The notes beneath the pieces are model-generated. The model was not told the DNA's origin. It saw only the letters and a program-made list of their open reading frames with translations, and searched no databases. A program made the translations under genes and the position numbers. From Climacium dendroides (taxonomy: Eukaryota; Streptophyta; Bryopsida; Hypnales; Climaciaceae), in the NCBI GenBank assembly GCA_950106755.1, contig CATNNA010000008.1, positions 558,001 through 622,000 on the forward strand: a stretch of 64,000 bases of DNA. The letters are read 5' to 3'. Numbering within the stretch: position 1 is the first letter of the stretch; each line of letters begins with the position of its first letter. Below, piece by piece: positions 10,962-21,226 of the stretch.

Positions 10962-11209
10962 AAATTGCTTATTCATTACACATTGGATGTCATGCACTGC
11001 GAAATGAATCTGGCGAAGAACTTCCTGAAAACCATCACTGGGAAGAAAGACACTATGAAAGTTAGGCGGGACTTACAGAGGCGGAATATACGACCGCATC
11101 TATGGCTAACTCCGCACCCGAGGAATCCCACAAAGATGGTGAAACCCGTAGCGCCATACATTTTGAAGGATAATGAGCTTGAAGTGTTTTTGATGTGCAT
11201 AGAGTCTTT
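10962..11209 (+). pseudogene. tnp2: tnp2 relic, exon split by the insertion (upstream part)
   Basis: It begins KLLIHYTLDVMHCEMNLAKN, the conserved LDVMHxExN block of tnp2, followed by TPHPRNPTKMVKPVAPYILK and then LEVFLMCIES. It is cut by insertion copy 2 after 11209. The first codons after the insertion (KTPTGYSSDL at 14650) continue the family sequence exactly, with TCTTT present on both sides, so the exon was intact when the insertion happened. Confidence 0.8.
11205..11209. repeat. Target-site duplication TCTTT, left copy
   Basis: TCTTT precedes the TGTCGCAGCAC end; the same five bases follow the CACA end at 14645-14649. Removing the element plus one TCTTT restores a continuous tnp2 frame, which makes the duplication very secure. 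Confidence 0.9.
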
Positions 11210-11211
11210 TG

Positions 11212-12356
11212 TCGCAGCACAGAGTAAGCAATTTCCCTATTATACTCACAAAAATCACTCTAGAGCATAACAAAATGACCCTAAAGATCGAACCCACGAG
11301 ATCCTGTGAAGTAGCTAACTCTAACAAGGAGATAAACTCAATTAAACCCCTTAATTCCACTTTTCCGGTTCAGCCTCTAACGACCGGAACAACCAAAACC
11401 AACCGGAAAACTTCGACCGGACTGTATCCTACTTCCGGTTTTACTAATTCACCGATTTCTGGACTGACTTATCAATTCTGGACCCTGCAACTTCCGATCC
11501 TATATAACTTCCTAGGCGGATCCGATCCGGTCCCTCCTTCCGTATCCGGTTTAGTTTTACCTCCGTTTTACCATCAGAGGGTTCGCCGCTTGCTTTTGAA
11601 AGTGGTAGGCCCACCACTCCTTCCGTGACTTATAGTGGCTGAAGACCCACTTTCCTATCCATAGATCTCCTAACTAATACGGATCCGGTTTGGTCCTTCA
11701 CAATAATCTGGATAGCAACCCGAATCACCGGTCACACAACGACCCCCCGTACGATCCTCTCATACTACAACGACCTTGACACTGATCCGTTCCGTACGAA
11801 GTTCGGTGGCTACAAGTACACTTGTCCGTTCCAACGGCCACGAAAGTTCTGCCGTTCACCCACAACGGTAGCAAGACCTCACAGGAGTCAGGATACTCGA
11901 CCGGATTTCCCACCCAGGAGTTCTAGCACAGCTAAGGAATCCCTCCCTATCCGCCTAGCCTGATCAACGGATCTCTCACCCGGAATGCTAAACTTCTATA
12001 GCTGCTGAGGCACTGGAATCCACTTCTAACTCTTCATAACCTACTCACATGTACCTAGAACCGGAAACATACATCAAGGGGAGAATCTCTACTAACACCT
12101 CCGTACTCACCTTCCTATTCTGACTTAGTGCACTCTTGCCAATACTCGGGAAAAATACACAAAGGTTAGTTTAAAGGAAAGTACACAAGGAAATGCCAAA
12201 AGAACTCTCTCTGTCTCCAGTTCAGAGACTGTTTTATATACAAAAAGCAAAAAGCAAAAAGTGACTACATGATTTCCGCCTCTGAAGGCGCTGACAATCC
12301 GGTCCTACCTTATCCTAACCGGATTCTATTCCGGTTCCTATCTATAAATCCTATTT
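11212..12356. other. Non-coding left flank of copy 2
   Basis: No protein-like frame; rich in CCGG and CCGGT words. GATCGAACCCACGAGATCC near 11286-11304 matches the box of copy 1. Near the ORF end there is a short triplication of the word AAAAAGC (12241-12260) and, on the minus strand, a TATATAAAAC word near 12230-12240. Confidence 0.4.
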
Positions 12357-14039
12357 TTACAATCCTTCCTGTTCCGTCTCATACACTCGGGATCCAATGG
12401 TAGGGCTCTCATCAGGTCTCTCCAACTGCTCGAAGACCTCATTTAGATTCCAGTTCCGTTCTCCATCCGTAGGTAGAACCGGATGTTCTTCCTCAGCTTC
12501 CGGGGAGTCCAAATCTATCGGCTGATGTTCGGTCGAGGGTGTATCCTTCTTGGCCCTGCTTGACTGGGGCGTCTTGTCCTTTCCCGGTTCCTGAGCTACG
12601 TCTTCCGGAAACAAGTCCGGAAGAGAAATTTCTGAGAGCCGGACCGGAACTTCTGTTAACTTCTGGCTACTCTCCACGATTCGGTCCGTTGACTCCCGTG
12701 CCTTGGATAGGAGCTTCTCTATTTGCTCCTCAAAATCGGTGAAGATGTGCACCACCCTGGTTCCGAATATCTTCTTATCCTTGTGCACCTCCTCTTCGAA
12801 CAGGCGCGCCTTGGTAACTACGGCTCCGGGTTCTCCAAGCACGTCCTTCACTTTCGTGGCCAACTTCTTCATTTCCTCCGCCATCTCCTTTGTCGCGGTG
12901 GCGTTCTCAATCAACGCGAAAAGTTCGGCCTTGAGGGTATCCACCTCATCGTGTTGCCGCTTGCTTTCCTCCTTCATCTTCCGGAGCTCTTCCGGATTGA
13001 TAACACATTCAGCTACCTTCCGCGGCAATTGACTGTCCGGTTCTGCTCCGATCAATTCCGCAATCTCTCCGAGCGCCCGCTTCTTAATCTCCCAATCCGC
13101 CCAAATTCCACAGAGGATCCCAACCAACTCGTCGAACGGATCTTTGGTCCCGGATCCGGATGCCACATCCGGTCCGGTTGGAGTCTCACTTTTGCACGGC
13201 CTATGATGTCCCGGAGGCGTTCCTCGATTCCGAGTCGGAGTGGTCTTCTGCCTCTTGTTGGGAACATAAGGTTCCTCCTCTTCCTCTTCTTCTTCTGCTT
13301 CTTCCTCCTCCTTGGTTTCGTTTCCGGAATCCGCTTCTTGGTCGGACTCGGATTCGCCGTACTTCATGGTCCGCTCTTAGGCCTTCCATACCTTCAGCTC
13401 CACTTCCGTCAGCAGTTCCTGTTGCTGGTAGAGGTGGTACACATAAGGGCACAGTGGGGTAGCCCTACTTCTCCCCACTCTCGTAGTAAGCTGGGACACC
13501 AGATCAAAGAAGATCCGGCCCCAGTCTACTTTCCGGGTTCCGCTCAGCGCTCCGAAAATCGTGTTAGCCAAGGTGATAGTCACCCTGGTGGGCTTTTCCG
13601 GATGCAAAACCGGAACCAAGAACTGGAGCAGACGTCGCTCCCGATCATCAAGGCAGTCTTCGACTGCGTAGCCGTCCTTCGGATTTACTACGCTCCCGAA
13701 CTTGCCCTGGACGAAATCATCCTTCCAGTTGGCAAGGCCGAGTCCTCCTGGCCGGAATCCGTATACGTCCCGCCACAAAGCCTCGGACCATTGGACCGGA
13801 TTCCCCCTCAAGGTGTTATCGAACTGATTCGACATGCCACTCAGGAGTTCTCTAACCATCCTCTCATCTTTGAAACCCCATGGTTTCAAAGCTAAGCCCT
13901 GACAACCCATCAACGACAAATCCTCTTTGAGCTCTCCCTGTTCTGGTTCCTTGGTCGGCATGACCGGAACTACTTTTCTAAGCTTTACTTCACTCGGGGG
14001 CGGGGTGTTAGAACCTCTCTTCCGGTTCAGTCGCGGCAT
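12357..14039 (-). pseudogene. Element-encoded coiled-coil protein, copy 2, one internal TAA
   Basis: One frame of about 561 codons starts MPRLNRKRG at 14039 and is split by TAA at 13377-13379. Segment 1 (220 residues) holds the conserved domain: EDLSLMGCQGLALKPWGFKD, then NTLRGNPVQWSEALWRDVYG, then ERRLLQFLVPVLHPEKPTRV, then NTIFGALSGTRKVDWGRIFF and LCPYVYHLYQQQELLTEVE. Segment 2 starts with a Glu run (EEEEAEEEEEEEEP), a basic NKRQKT cluster, then an alpha-helical region (LRKMKEESKRQHDEVDTLKA) and KARLFEEEVHKDKKIFGTRV, which copies 1 and 3 share. The second segment has its own ATG 10 bp after the stop, so two proteins or readthrough are possible. Copy 3 has a stop at the equivalent place. Function unknown; a structural, gag-like or chromatin role is only a guess. 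A long plus-strand frame over this region is its antisense shadow. Confidence 0.6.
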
Positions 14040-14352
14040 GGGGGTAGCTCTACCCGGTTTTCACTCTTCTACAGTCCTAAAAAGGGAGCGCGTGACACTC
14101 AGATGTTCCGCTCCGCCTGTAAACTACCTTACCGGCGTGCTCACTCTCTTAGCCTCTCACGTATCCGCTCGCACTCAAGGTCTCACCTACTCATGTCCGG
14201 AGGAGATCTCTCCGTCTTACACCCTTCTCTCACTTCCGTACCCTCTTGTACTTCCTCTCCCTGGCCGTGGTCAACGATAGAAACGTCAGGCGCTAAATCA
14301 GGACACAACAACACGTGGAAAATCAGAGACCTGAAAATGGGCAGGGCCAGGC

Positions 14353-14360
14353 TTTATATA
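14353..14360 (-). promoter_or_regulatory. TATA box of insertion copy 2
   Basis: TATATAAA on the minus strand, in the context GGACTATATAAAGCC, about 314 bases upstream of the ORF start at 14039. Copy 3 has TATAAAAG about 344 bases before its ORF, a similar position, so the pair looks like a conserved Pol II promoter. Confidence 0.55.
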
Positions 14361-14644
14361 GTCCTGACGCCCTGGACTGTCTTTATGACCGGTCGGACAT
14401 CCGGTCCGGTTCTTGACATCCGATTACCTCCTAATCCAGTCAACAAGATTCCGGTTGGAAATACTATCCGGTTATAAATCTAATTCGTTCCGCTTTGACC
14501 TAAAACCAGATTAGTTCCGTAAGGTAATTTTGGTGACTATTTTTGGATTTATTTTTCTTTCTAGATGAATCCGGATACCTATTTCTAATTTCCGGTTCTC
14601 TCAAAAGGGTAAACAAATAAAAATCAAAAATATGAGTTGTCACA

Positions 14645-14649
14645 TCTTT
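14645..14649. repeat. Target-site duplication TCTTT, right copy
   Basis: Repeats 11205-11209 immediately after the CACA end of copy 2. Confidence 0.9.
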
Positions 14650-15304
14650 GAAGACACCGACAGGCTATTCATCTGACTTGAGCAAGCACTTACGGAAGAA
14701 AAACTTTGGTGGACTGAAGTCTCACGATTATCATGTTTTAATGCAGCAGATATTACCATTGGCTTTGAGAGGTTTAATGGAACCAAGTCCTAGAATGGCT
14801 GTGATGAGGATGAGCAAAGTGTTTCAAAGAATCTGCAATAAAGTATACAATCCCGCTGATTTTTCTTCATTAGAAGCCGATGTGGCAGAGAGTATGGCCT
14901 TGCTAGAGATGGAGTTCCCTTCCTCATTCTTTGACGTCATGATGCATTACCTATATCAATTGATTTAGGAGTTGGACTTATGTGGTCCAGTGAGTGCAAG
15001 GTGGATGTATCCAATAGAACGGTACATGAAAATACTGAAGAATCATGTGAGAAATATGGCTCGCCCTGAAGCTTGTATGGCCGAGGGATATCTCGATGAT
15101 GAAAGCATTGGATTTGTAACTGAGTACCTACATAGCTTCCAGTTCACTGAGAGGCGTGTCTGGGATGCTAGCAAAGAGTATGGCGATGCAAAAGAGGTCC
15201 TGCAAGGCGGAGGAAGAACCTTCGTCATGACTCCTGCACTACGAGACTTGGCACATCAATATGTTTTGGCCAACGTCTCTTGTCTACAGGAAAAGTATTT
15301 GTAA
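14650..15304 (+). pseudogene. tnp2: tnp2 relic, C-terminal DUF4218-type segment
   Basis: It continues the split exon. KTPTGYSSDLSKHLRKKNFG leads to GLKSHDYHVLMQQILPLALR, then FQRICNKVYNPADFSSLEAD and LLEMEFPSSFFDVMMHYLYQ. A TAG at 14967-14969 interrupts, then ELDLCGPVSARWMYPIERYM, KILKNHVRNMARPEACMAEG and YLDDESIGFVTEYLHSF follow in the same frame. These are the hallmark blocks of DUF4218 (Pfam PF13960), the domain that follows the catalytic core in plant tnp2 proteins. The expected codon at the TAG is a charged or Arg/Gln residue (family: xREIxLCGPV). The segment ends with TAA at 15302-15304. Confidence 0.85.
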
Positions 15305-15728
15305 GCAGACCCTTCGCCCTCTCTGTTTGTTATGTTGTTGTATGTTGTGAGCTCGAGTTTTTGAAAAGGTTGTTCATTTCCAATAAAGTGAAAATGGAAA
15401 AAGCACATCAACAACGCTAGAGTCGTCCATGTTTCTGGCATTCATCTAGTCACATGAGAGTTGGAATGTAGTCAATTATAAGTCACAGATACTTAGTAGA
15501 TCCATGAAATGACTGTGTCAAGAAGTAACCGAGTAATAGACCACCGTGGACCACTGACGACGTCAACTGGGAATGCCTTCTCTTGCCATTTCAATATTTT
15601 GTGAATGATTTGTATTTTGAGCTATATGTATGAGAGGTTAACAGTTCTAGAGTACAGGTAAGATTTGAAAGGCCAAAGGCTTGCAAGATGCGACTATTCC
15701 AGCGTTTGAGGACTAGATCCCGGACGTA
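15305..15728. other. Probable intron or spacer in the tnp2 relic
   Basis: No protein-like frame. It includes GTCAT words at 15450-15520 (GTAGTCAATTATAAGTCAC, GAAATGACTGTGTC). It separates the DUF4218 and DUF4216 segments, where family genes often have an intron; splice sites were not resolved. Confidence 0.35.
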
Positions 15729-16363
15729 GTGCAGAATACACCATTTGATGTGACGAACCCTGACGATAGGGATCGGCTACTGCTCATCCGAAAACCCTCA
15801 CAAAAGGCATTATGCTACACCAAAATGAAGTCCTTCGGTAGCCATTTCAGAGTAGATGATGATGATATCCATCGTTTCCGGACATACAATTCCGGAGTAG
15901 CTTCCGTTTTTGACGTACCAACCGACAATGTAAGGGATGTGTCCGTGAATTACGTTGGAGTTCTGAAGGACATATTGAAACTTGACTATGGACCACTGCA
16001 TACACCAATCGTGCTTTTACGATGCCAATGGATGAAGACTACAGACAATAGAGGCAATGCAACATACGTCAACTTCCGGCACTCGCTACCACGCATGTCA
16101 AAGCCCTTCATTTTTCTAGTCATGCAACACAAGTCTTCTTCTCAGATGTGCCCGACAAACTAGGATGGAAAATTTTTTTGCAAAAAGAAGCACAAGCGAA
16201 AAGGGAGGTCCTTGATAGTCCTAATGTGTTCATAACCACCACTGTGGAAACTCCGGGTCTTACAGCTCCACAAGTAGTGCCAACACCTTCAGCAGTACCG
16301 TCTCTAATTGGGGCCATCGAATTGTCACCTGAGGACAACTTACTAGCATATGCAGCTTACTAG
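15729..16363 (+). pseudogene. tnp2: tnp2 relic, C-terminal DUF4216-type segment
   Basis: The segment includes FGSHFRVDDDDIHRFRTYNS, SVNYVGVLKDILKLDYGPLH and TPIVLLRCQWMKTTDNRGNA, then LPRMSKPFIF. The VxYxGVLxxIxxLDY ... PIVLxxCxW pattern is DUF4216 (Pfam PF13952), the usual C-terminal domain of tnp2-type proteins. A frameshift near 16118 moves the family sequence to the next frame, where HATQVFFSDVPDKLGWKIFL and QKEAQAKREVLD follow. Its tail (PEDNLLAYAAY) ends in TAG at 16361-16363. Confidence 0.75.
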
Positions 16364-16941
16364 TTAGTTAAGCATTCATTTTTTTGTTAAACTTTGCGCA
16401 TACCCTTCCATGTGCCTTACAAATCCAAATAGAAGAAGTAAACCATCTTCACATGACTATTTTCTTCTTTCACTACTTCCATATTTTTTTTATGTTCATT
16501 TCCAAGACCGTAGGATACCTTCTAGTACAGAAATGGGCAAAGAAGCTATTGAAGGCATGAATGCATGAACAACCTCAATCTCAATCATTTTCCAGTGGAA
16601 TTCAGTCATTCCGTAGTCAAAATAAAGTCATTTATGGAGGCAAGCGCAGTTAACATAGAGTCAACCCAAACTGATGTATGACTGAGTACGTCCAGCAGAC
16701 CTTCTAAACCATCCACATCACGCCATCGGATGACGCAGTCACAAAAACAAATGGATGAAATACGGTCGGGCTGGTAGCCCCGAAATTCTTCATCCCTCTG
16801 ACTACACAATGACTGCAAAATGACTACAGTTTTGGTACATCGTGCACAGTGTGAGATAACAGAGCTCTAGTCATAACATAGTCATTGGGGACAGCGAGTC
16901 ATTCTTGACGTGGTTGTGGCGGACACATTTTCCTTATAGTG
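16364..16941. repeat. Right subterminal region of the CACTA element
   Basis: Dense GTCAT-type words at 16595-16900 (TCAGTCATTCCGTAGTC, AATGACTGCAAAATGACTAC, CATAACATAGTCATTGG), then the terminus. ATGACTGCAAAAT at about 16809-16822 is identical to the word in the terminal repeats of the non-autonomous element at 30545-32350. Confidence 0.6.
16921..16941 (-). repeat. CACTA terminal repeat, right end
   Basis: Reads CACTATAAGGAAAATGTG inward on the minus strand, the consensus form of a CACTA terminus. The flanking three bases are TGT; the partner duplication could not be identified because the left end was not found. Confidence 0.6.
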
Positions 16942-17769
16942 TGTAATACAAAAGATACCCAAAATAATAAACAAGTTAGCAAATATGCATATTGTACATA
17001 GTTTATTTGAGAGTTCTAGACTTTGTAATCACAATTTGTACAGTCGTTATGGAAAACTAGAATTTGTTGTATAAATCGTATTATTATACCAATTAGTGCT
17101 TTATATACACTTGGAAGTAAGAAGAGATGTAGTATTGGTAGTATTTCTAGTACATTATCAAACCGTGTTATAAATTGTAATGTACATGTTTAATGTTGTT
17201 TTTGTAGTGGTTTTAGGGATAAAGCTGTAAATGTATATCACATGAGTATTCTACAAACTTATTGTATAAAGAACAAATTTTAGCTAAAATATTTTCTACT
17301 TTGGACCATGAGGACTAAAAAACAAGCCAGGTGGTACAACTATGCATTTATATACATTATATTGGTAGTTACGTGCACTTTGTACATTAGATATGGTGAG
17401 TGCTTATGTTGAAGTGAAGTATAAGTGGTACTAGGGTGGTTTATTACTTTTGACAATAAGCTTAGACATAAAGTAGTGCAAGCATTTTAAGTATCTAATG
17501 TACACTTGAACAATCTTGTGCTTGTATTTAGAATCCAAAAATTACTAGTACAACTTGTGACACATGTGTGCCTCTCTGTATACTGTAGTGATACATTCTC
17601 TAAGATTTGTAGCTTTTATAAATTTTTTATATACAAGGCTTATAAACAAAGGTTCTAATTGTACTTGTTGTGCATTTATGTGACTTTTGTAGAGCTCATT
17701 CTTCATATACTTCATAAAAATTTATCCCAAATGTAGTGTGCATTAGAAGACATTCGAGAGGCTAAAGCC
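16942..17769. other. AT-rich stretch without a gene
   Basis: Homopolymer-poor AT-rich DNA with scattered TGTACA/TAGTGC words; stops in all frames. No repeat or RNA gene recognised. Confidence 0.4.
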
Positions 17770-19330
17770 ATGGTGGGTGCACATACTATAGATAAGCAAT
17801 ATATGTTACTATATCTACTATGTGGAGATGGTCTTCATGAAGATTAGGTTGAATAATCTCATAGACAAACTTCAATGGTTGCATGATCAATGTATTTGAT
17901 GTTGTGAAGTGTGCACAGGCAATGCGGATGGGATTTGCTATGCATATGATCATATTTTCCAATAGATAGCTTTGATGTGGAAAGTATATGTTTGTCCAAA
18001 AGGGGAGTATGAAGTGTGGCATAGACTTGAATGCCTTATGGGATATTATTCTATTTGTGGTTTTCATCTCCTTTTAATTTGTCCTCTTGAGTTGTGTGCT
18101 TCTAACACCTTTACCTTAAAGTAGAAGTGCTATAAGTACTACCAAGTAGATGCTCAAACTGGGAGGCTTTCAAGGAGACATCTATATATAAATTCCTACT
18201 CTACATGGAAAAATCATAACCACCTTTATCATGTACAAATTCAAAGTATGGTGGCAAGATTAGGATTGCCAGTTGATGATGAAGAATGTCCCTAAGGGGG
18301 TTGTTGTATTCTACATTGACTATGTCGAGAACCATAGTTTTTCCATTCAAGATGAGCTTGTACTACTTAATTATTATTGTGACCATTTTGGTTTACATTA
18401 TAATGTGGAAGGAAGGAGACTAAACTATGAAGCAAACACACTTTTACATTTTTGATGATAAGGCCCATGATTCAACATTTGTTCAACATTGCTTAATGCT
18501 ACATTGGCTTTGGCGAATCAATTCTAGATTCACTCTAGAAGAACATTGGGTCTACAATGATGGCTATAGTACACAATTTAAGTGTAACTAATCCTACTCT
18601 ACTTAGGACTCATGAGTTGTCATACTCATGTATAGATGGTAATTAGAGTGAGTGTGAAAACTTAGCATATGTGTAATAATGGCAAATTCAAAGGCTGCAA
18701 TCTTTCTATAGTAGCACAATAAATCCAAAAGAAGGACCATGAGACAAACTAGATGTATGATGGTATTTTGTAGAAGATTGGTGACTTGGTGGACATTAAC
18801 GATAACTTTATAATATCTATAGATGAAGATACCAAAGACGGGGTTGAAAATTACATTTTCTAGTATTTGGCCAAAAAGTTTGTGTTATAAAAGTTCATGA
18901 ATTGTCTATGGGGGAGGATATTCCAAGATGAAGACACATAAATTCAAGCAAAGTATTACAAGAAATATGAGTGTGGAGACAAGACCTATGTGCTTTATAA
19001 CAAGGCAATTGATATTCATGTTGATGTTCATTTGGTTTAGACTTGCAAATTTCCCATGGTTTTTGCTTCCTATAGGATAAAAAGCCCCCATGTATATAAG
19101 ATGTCCACTAGAACACAATAGATATGTGAAGATGCCTTACGAAAGTGGTAGGCATTCAACGATAATTAAGTATGTTGTAGCAGTTGTTTAGGAAGGTTAT
19201 CATGGTTGTTTTGCATATTTTGGTGGAACTCAAAGTATAGTTTCAAGTATCTATGGAGATTGTGATAACCATCCAAGGGTATAAGCATGCTTGGAGTATC
19301 TCAATCAAAAACCAAGGAACATGAATGAAA
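17770..19330 (+). pseudogene. Strongly decayed transposase-like relic
   Basis: Many stops and frameshifts, but protein-like runs on the plus strand: QSMVARLGLPVDDEE near 18245, GVVVFYIDYVENHSFSIQDE at 18300-18360, then in other frames DDKAHDSTFVQHC near 18450 and HWVYNDGYSTQFKC near 18545-18590. The order hxDYxEN...QDE, then HD...F, then DGxxxQFK is what I recall from a eukaryote-wide transposon-like family with RNase H-like acidic residues. The family call is inference. 18900-19100 continues with YKKYECGDKTYVLYNKA. No ends were found. Confidence 0.35.
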
Positions 19331-20962
19331 TAATGTTCAATTAAGCTATTTTATAAATAAAAATGAGATTCATTTTTTAAACATTATTTATTGTTACAAC
19401 TCATATAGACAAATCATTTTCATGAATCAAAACTTATTAAATATTTAATTTTTAATTTTTTAATTTATTAGAATTTAACAACTGATATCATGTCAATAGA
19501 AAACTACATATATATATACAAGAATTTTACCATCATTTTTTTTTGCTTATTCACTACTTTACAACTCACTTTATATGTTTCAAATATGAAATCTGAAAAA
19601 AAAAACTTCAATTTTGAATTCCTTTTAGATGTAGACTCCCTTCTAATATTTAAAATGATTTAAAAAATAAATAATAAAACATTCCATATCAAGTTATCAA
19701 ATTACTAAAGTTGATTATTAAAACATTATAAACCAACAAAGCAATTCAAAAATACTTTCTAATAAATATTTATATTTTTTTTTATTCTTGAATGAAAAAT
19801 TGACATTGAGACAAAGTCCTGAATCTCGGGAAGTGCACTCCCCTTTTTTTTTATGTTAGCATGCGAACAAAACTTTGGACCCCCTATATACTTTTTGAAT
19901 TTTAAATAAAATTAGATGAAAAAAATATGAATAGATTTTTCTACTTTCAAAGTTTATATTTTGAATTATTGATATTTTTATTTGTTAATAATAATTAGTT
20001 ATAAAATTTTGAAATAAAAAGATACATTGTAGAACTAAAAAATAACTTTCACACCCCTATATTATATTAAAAAAAAAATATTTAAAAATGAAAAAAAAAA
20101 TTCTAAAAATAACTTTCTATTGAAAGCTCATTTTGAGTTGAATACTAATGCAATGGTCATTTAAATGTGTTCTCTAAAAATATTTGAGTTAAAAAAACAT
20201 ATCATTTTAGTGTACTTTTAACCTCTTCTAGAAATCATTCCATATTTAATTTGAATTTAAAATTTTGGAAGTAGAATCCTATAGTCATTAATAAACAATG
20301 CTCAAAATTTGGAGTTAAAATTATAGTTTATTAAAAACCACTTATTCACACGTGGTTTATTGTAATAGAACTAAGTGTCTCCCTTGAGTTCTGAATAGGG
20401 CTACAAGAATCAAATTAATAATTTTAATCAATCAATGACATTTTTTTTGGATGATTCGTTATTTTATTCTACTTGAAGCAAATAAATTTGAATTAAGTTA
20501 AAAATTTTATAACAAGATTTGTAACTTAATCTATATTAAATGAATGAATTTCAATAAATTTTATAATGTGACGACATTCATAGGGTACCACAATCATGCT
20601 TGTACCCTCAAGCCACTTGTAGGTACGACAAGTATTAAGCCTATTAAAAAATATTCATGAGTTTCTAAATTCACTTTCATATTTAAAAGTTTCTTTTTTT
20701 GAACCTATGCCATATGCAAGTGATGAGATATATTAATTTTCTACTTGCTTTTTTAGTTTGCAGACAACTATACCAATTGATTTAGATGCATACTAAGTTA
20801 TCTTAACTTGTATTGGGTTCATTTTTTTTATTCAAGTTGTGCATGAAGTACAACCTAATACTAGTACATATCCTACACCTAAAATTCTTTCATAGTGTAA
20901 ATTCTAAGTCCTATGATCCTAGATGGAAGCCTTGGTGATCTTCAAACCGCAAGTGAAATTCT
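19331..20962. other. Very AT-rich non-coding stretch
   Basis: Long A and T runs (19500-20110) and stops in all frames. No gene, repeat unit or RNA gene recognised. Confidence 0.5.
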
Positions 20963-21226
20963 TCAAACTAGAATGTTTTTGCACATGGTACTTTGACAAT
21001 TACAAAGAAACATTGTTAAATCATTGTCATTGTTGTTGAAACTTGTGTTGTAATTCCATGTCAATTCCTCTCCAAATTCAATGATTCGATTAATAAAGAA
21101 GGCTACGTAATAAAAGCGGCAGACTATATTCTTGATTGAGATAGGTTTATCCACTAGATTTGGATCCCCACATTTGTAATGTCTATAGTAAGTGTAAAGG
21201 TCACTCTGTGAACATTTTCTCTCCAC
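20963..21226 (-). pseudogene. SUVR-type SET-domain fragment (C-terminal SET/post-SET)
   Basis: The minus strand reads CGDPNLVDKPISIK, a short gap, YYVAFFINRIIEFGEELTWN, then YNTSFNNNDNDLTMFLCNCQ and STMCKNILV. In plant SUVR-type histone H3K9 methyltransferases the end of the SET domain reads NLVxxPV...HYYHVAFFTxRxV...EELTWDYGIDF, then a post-SET FxCxCGSxxCR. The order, spacing and the EELTW-Y core fit well, including the post-SET cysteines. The Asp of the TWDYG motif is Asn and CGS is CQS, so it would not be functional. Only the last exon or so is present, and nothing SUVR-like is seen upstream on the minus strand, so it is a gene fragment, probably picked up by duplication or transposition. 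Confidence 0.6.

Larger units (their letters stand above)
11210..14644 (-). mobile_element. ORF-bearing TG...CA element, copy 2 (3.44 kb), inserted in tnp2
   Basis: The ends are TGTCGCAGCACAGAG at 11210 and GAGTTGTCACA at 14634-14644, with a perfect 5-bp target duplication. The two tips form only a short imperfect inverted repeat (TGT...ACA). I cannot find a long direct repeat between the flanks 11210-12356 and 14040-14644, nor any reverse transcriptase, RNase H or integrase motif. The element carries one ORF on the minus strand and a minus-strand TATA box at 14353-14360. CCGG tetranucleotides (often CCGGA or CCGGT) are very frequent through the whole element, unlike the flanks. It belongs to the same family as 1065-4704 and 44843-47368. 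Confidence 0.8.
5298..16941 (+). mobile_element. Decayed CACTA (En/Spm) element; right end at 16941, left end not found
   Basis: It contains a tnp2 relic on the plus strand and a Ptta-like relic on the minus strand. The right terminus reads GGACACATTTTCCTTATAGTG at 16921-16941, which on the other strand begins CACTATAAGGAAAATGTG, a normal CACTA terminus. I found no matching start to the left, so the left end may be diverged or outside the window (then the HAD-like fragment at 1-917 would be inside the element). The element was later entered by copy 2 of the ORF-bearing element and possibly copy 1. The start coordinate is only the left limit of recognised material. Confidence 0.55.

Noticed and set aside
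12723..13895. 390-codon plus-strand frame opposite the copy 2 ORF
   Set aside because: Antisense shadow of the minus-strand coding sequence. The minus strand matches two other copies; this frame has no match and an unlikely composition.
11210..14644. LTR pair within copy 2
   Set aside because: By eye the flanks 11210-12356 and 14040-14644 share no long direct repeat; a strongly diverged pair cannot be excluded without a dot-plot.
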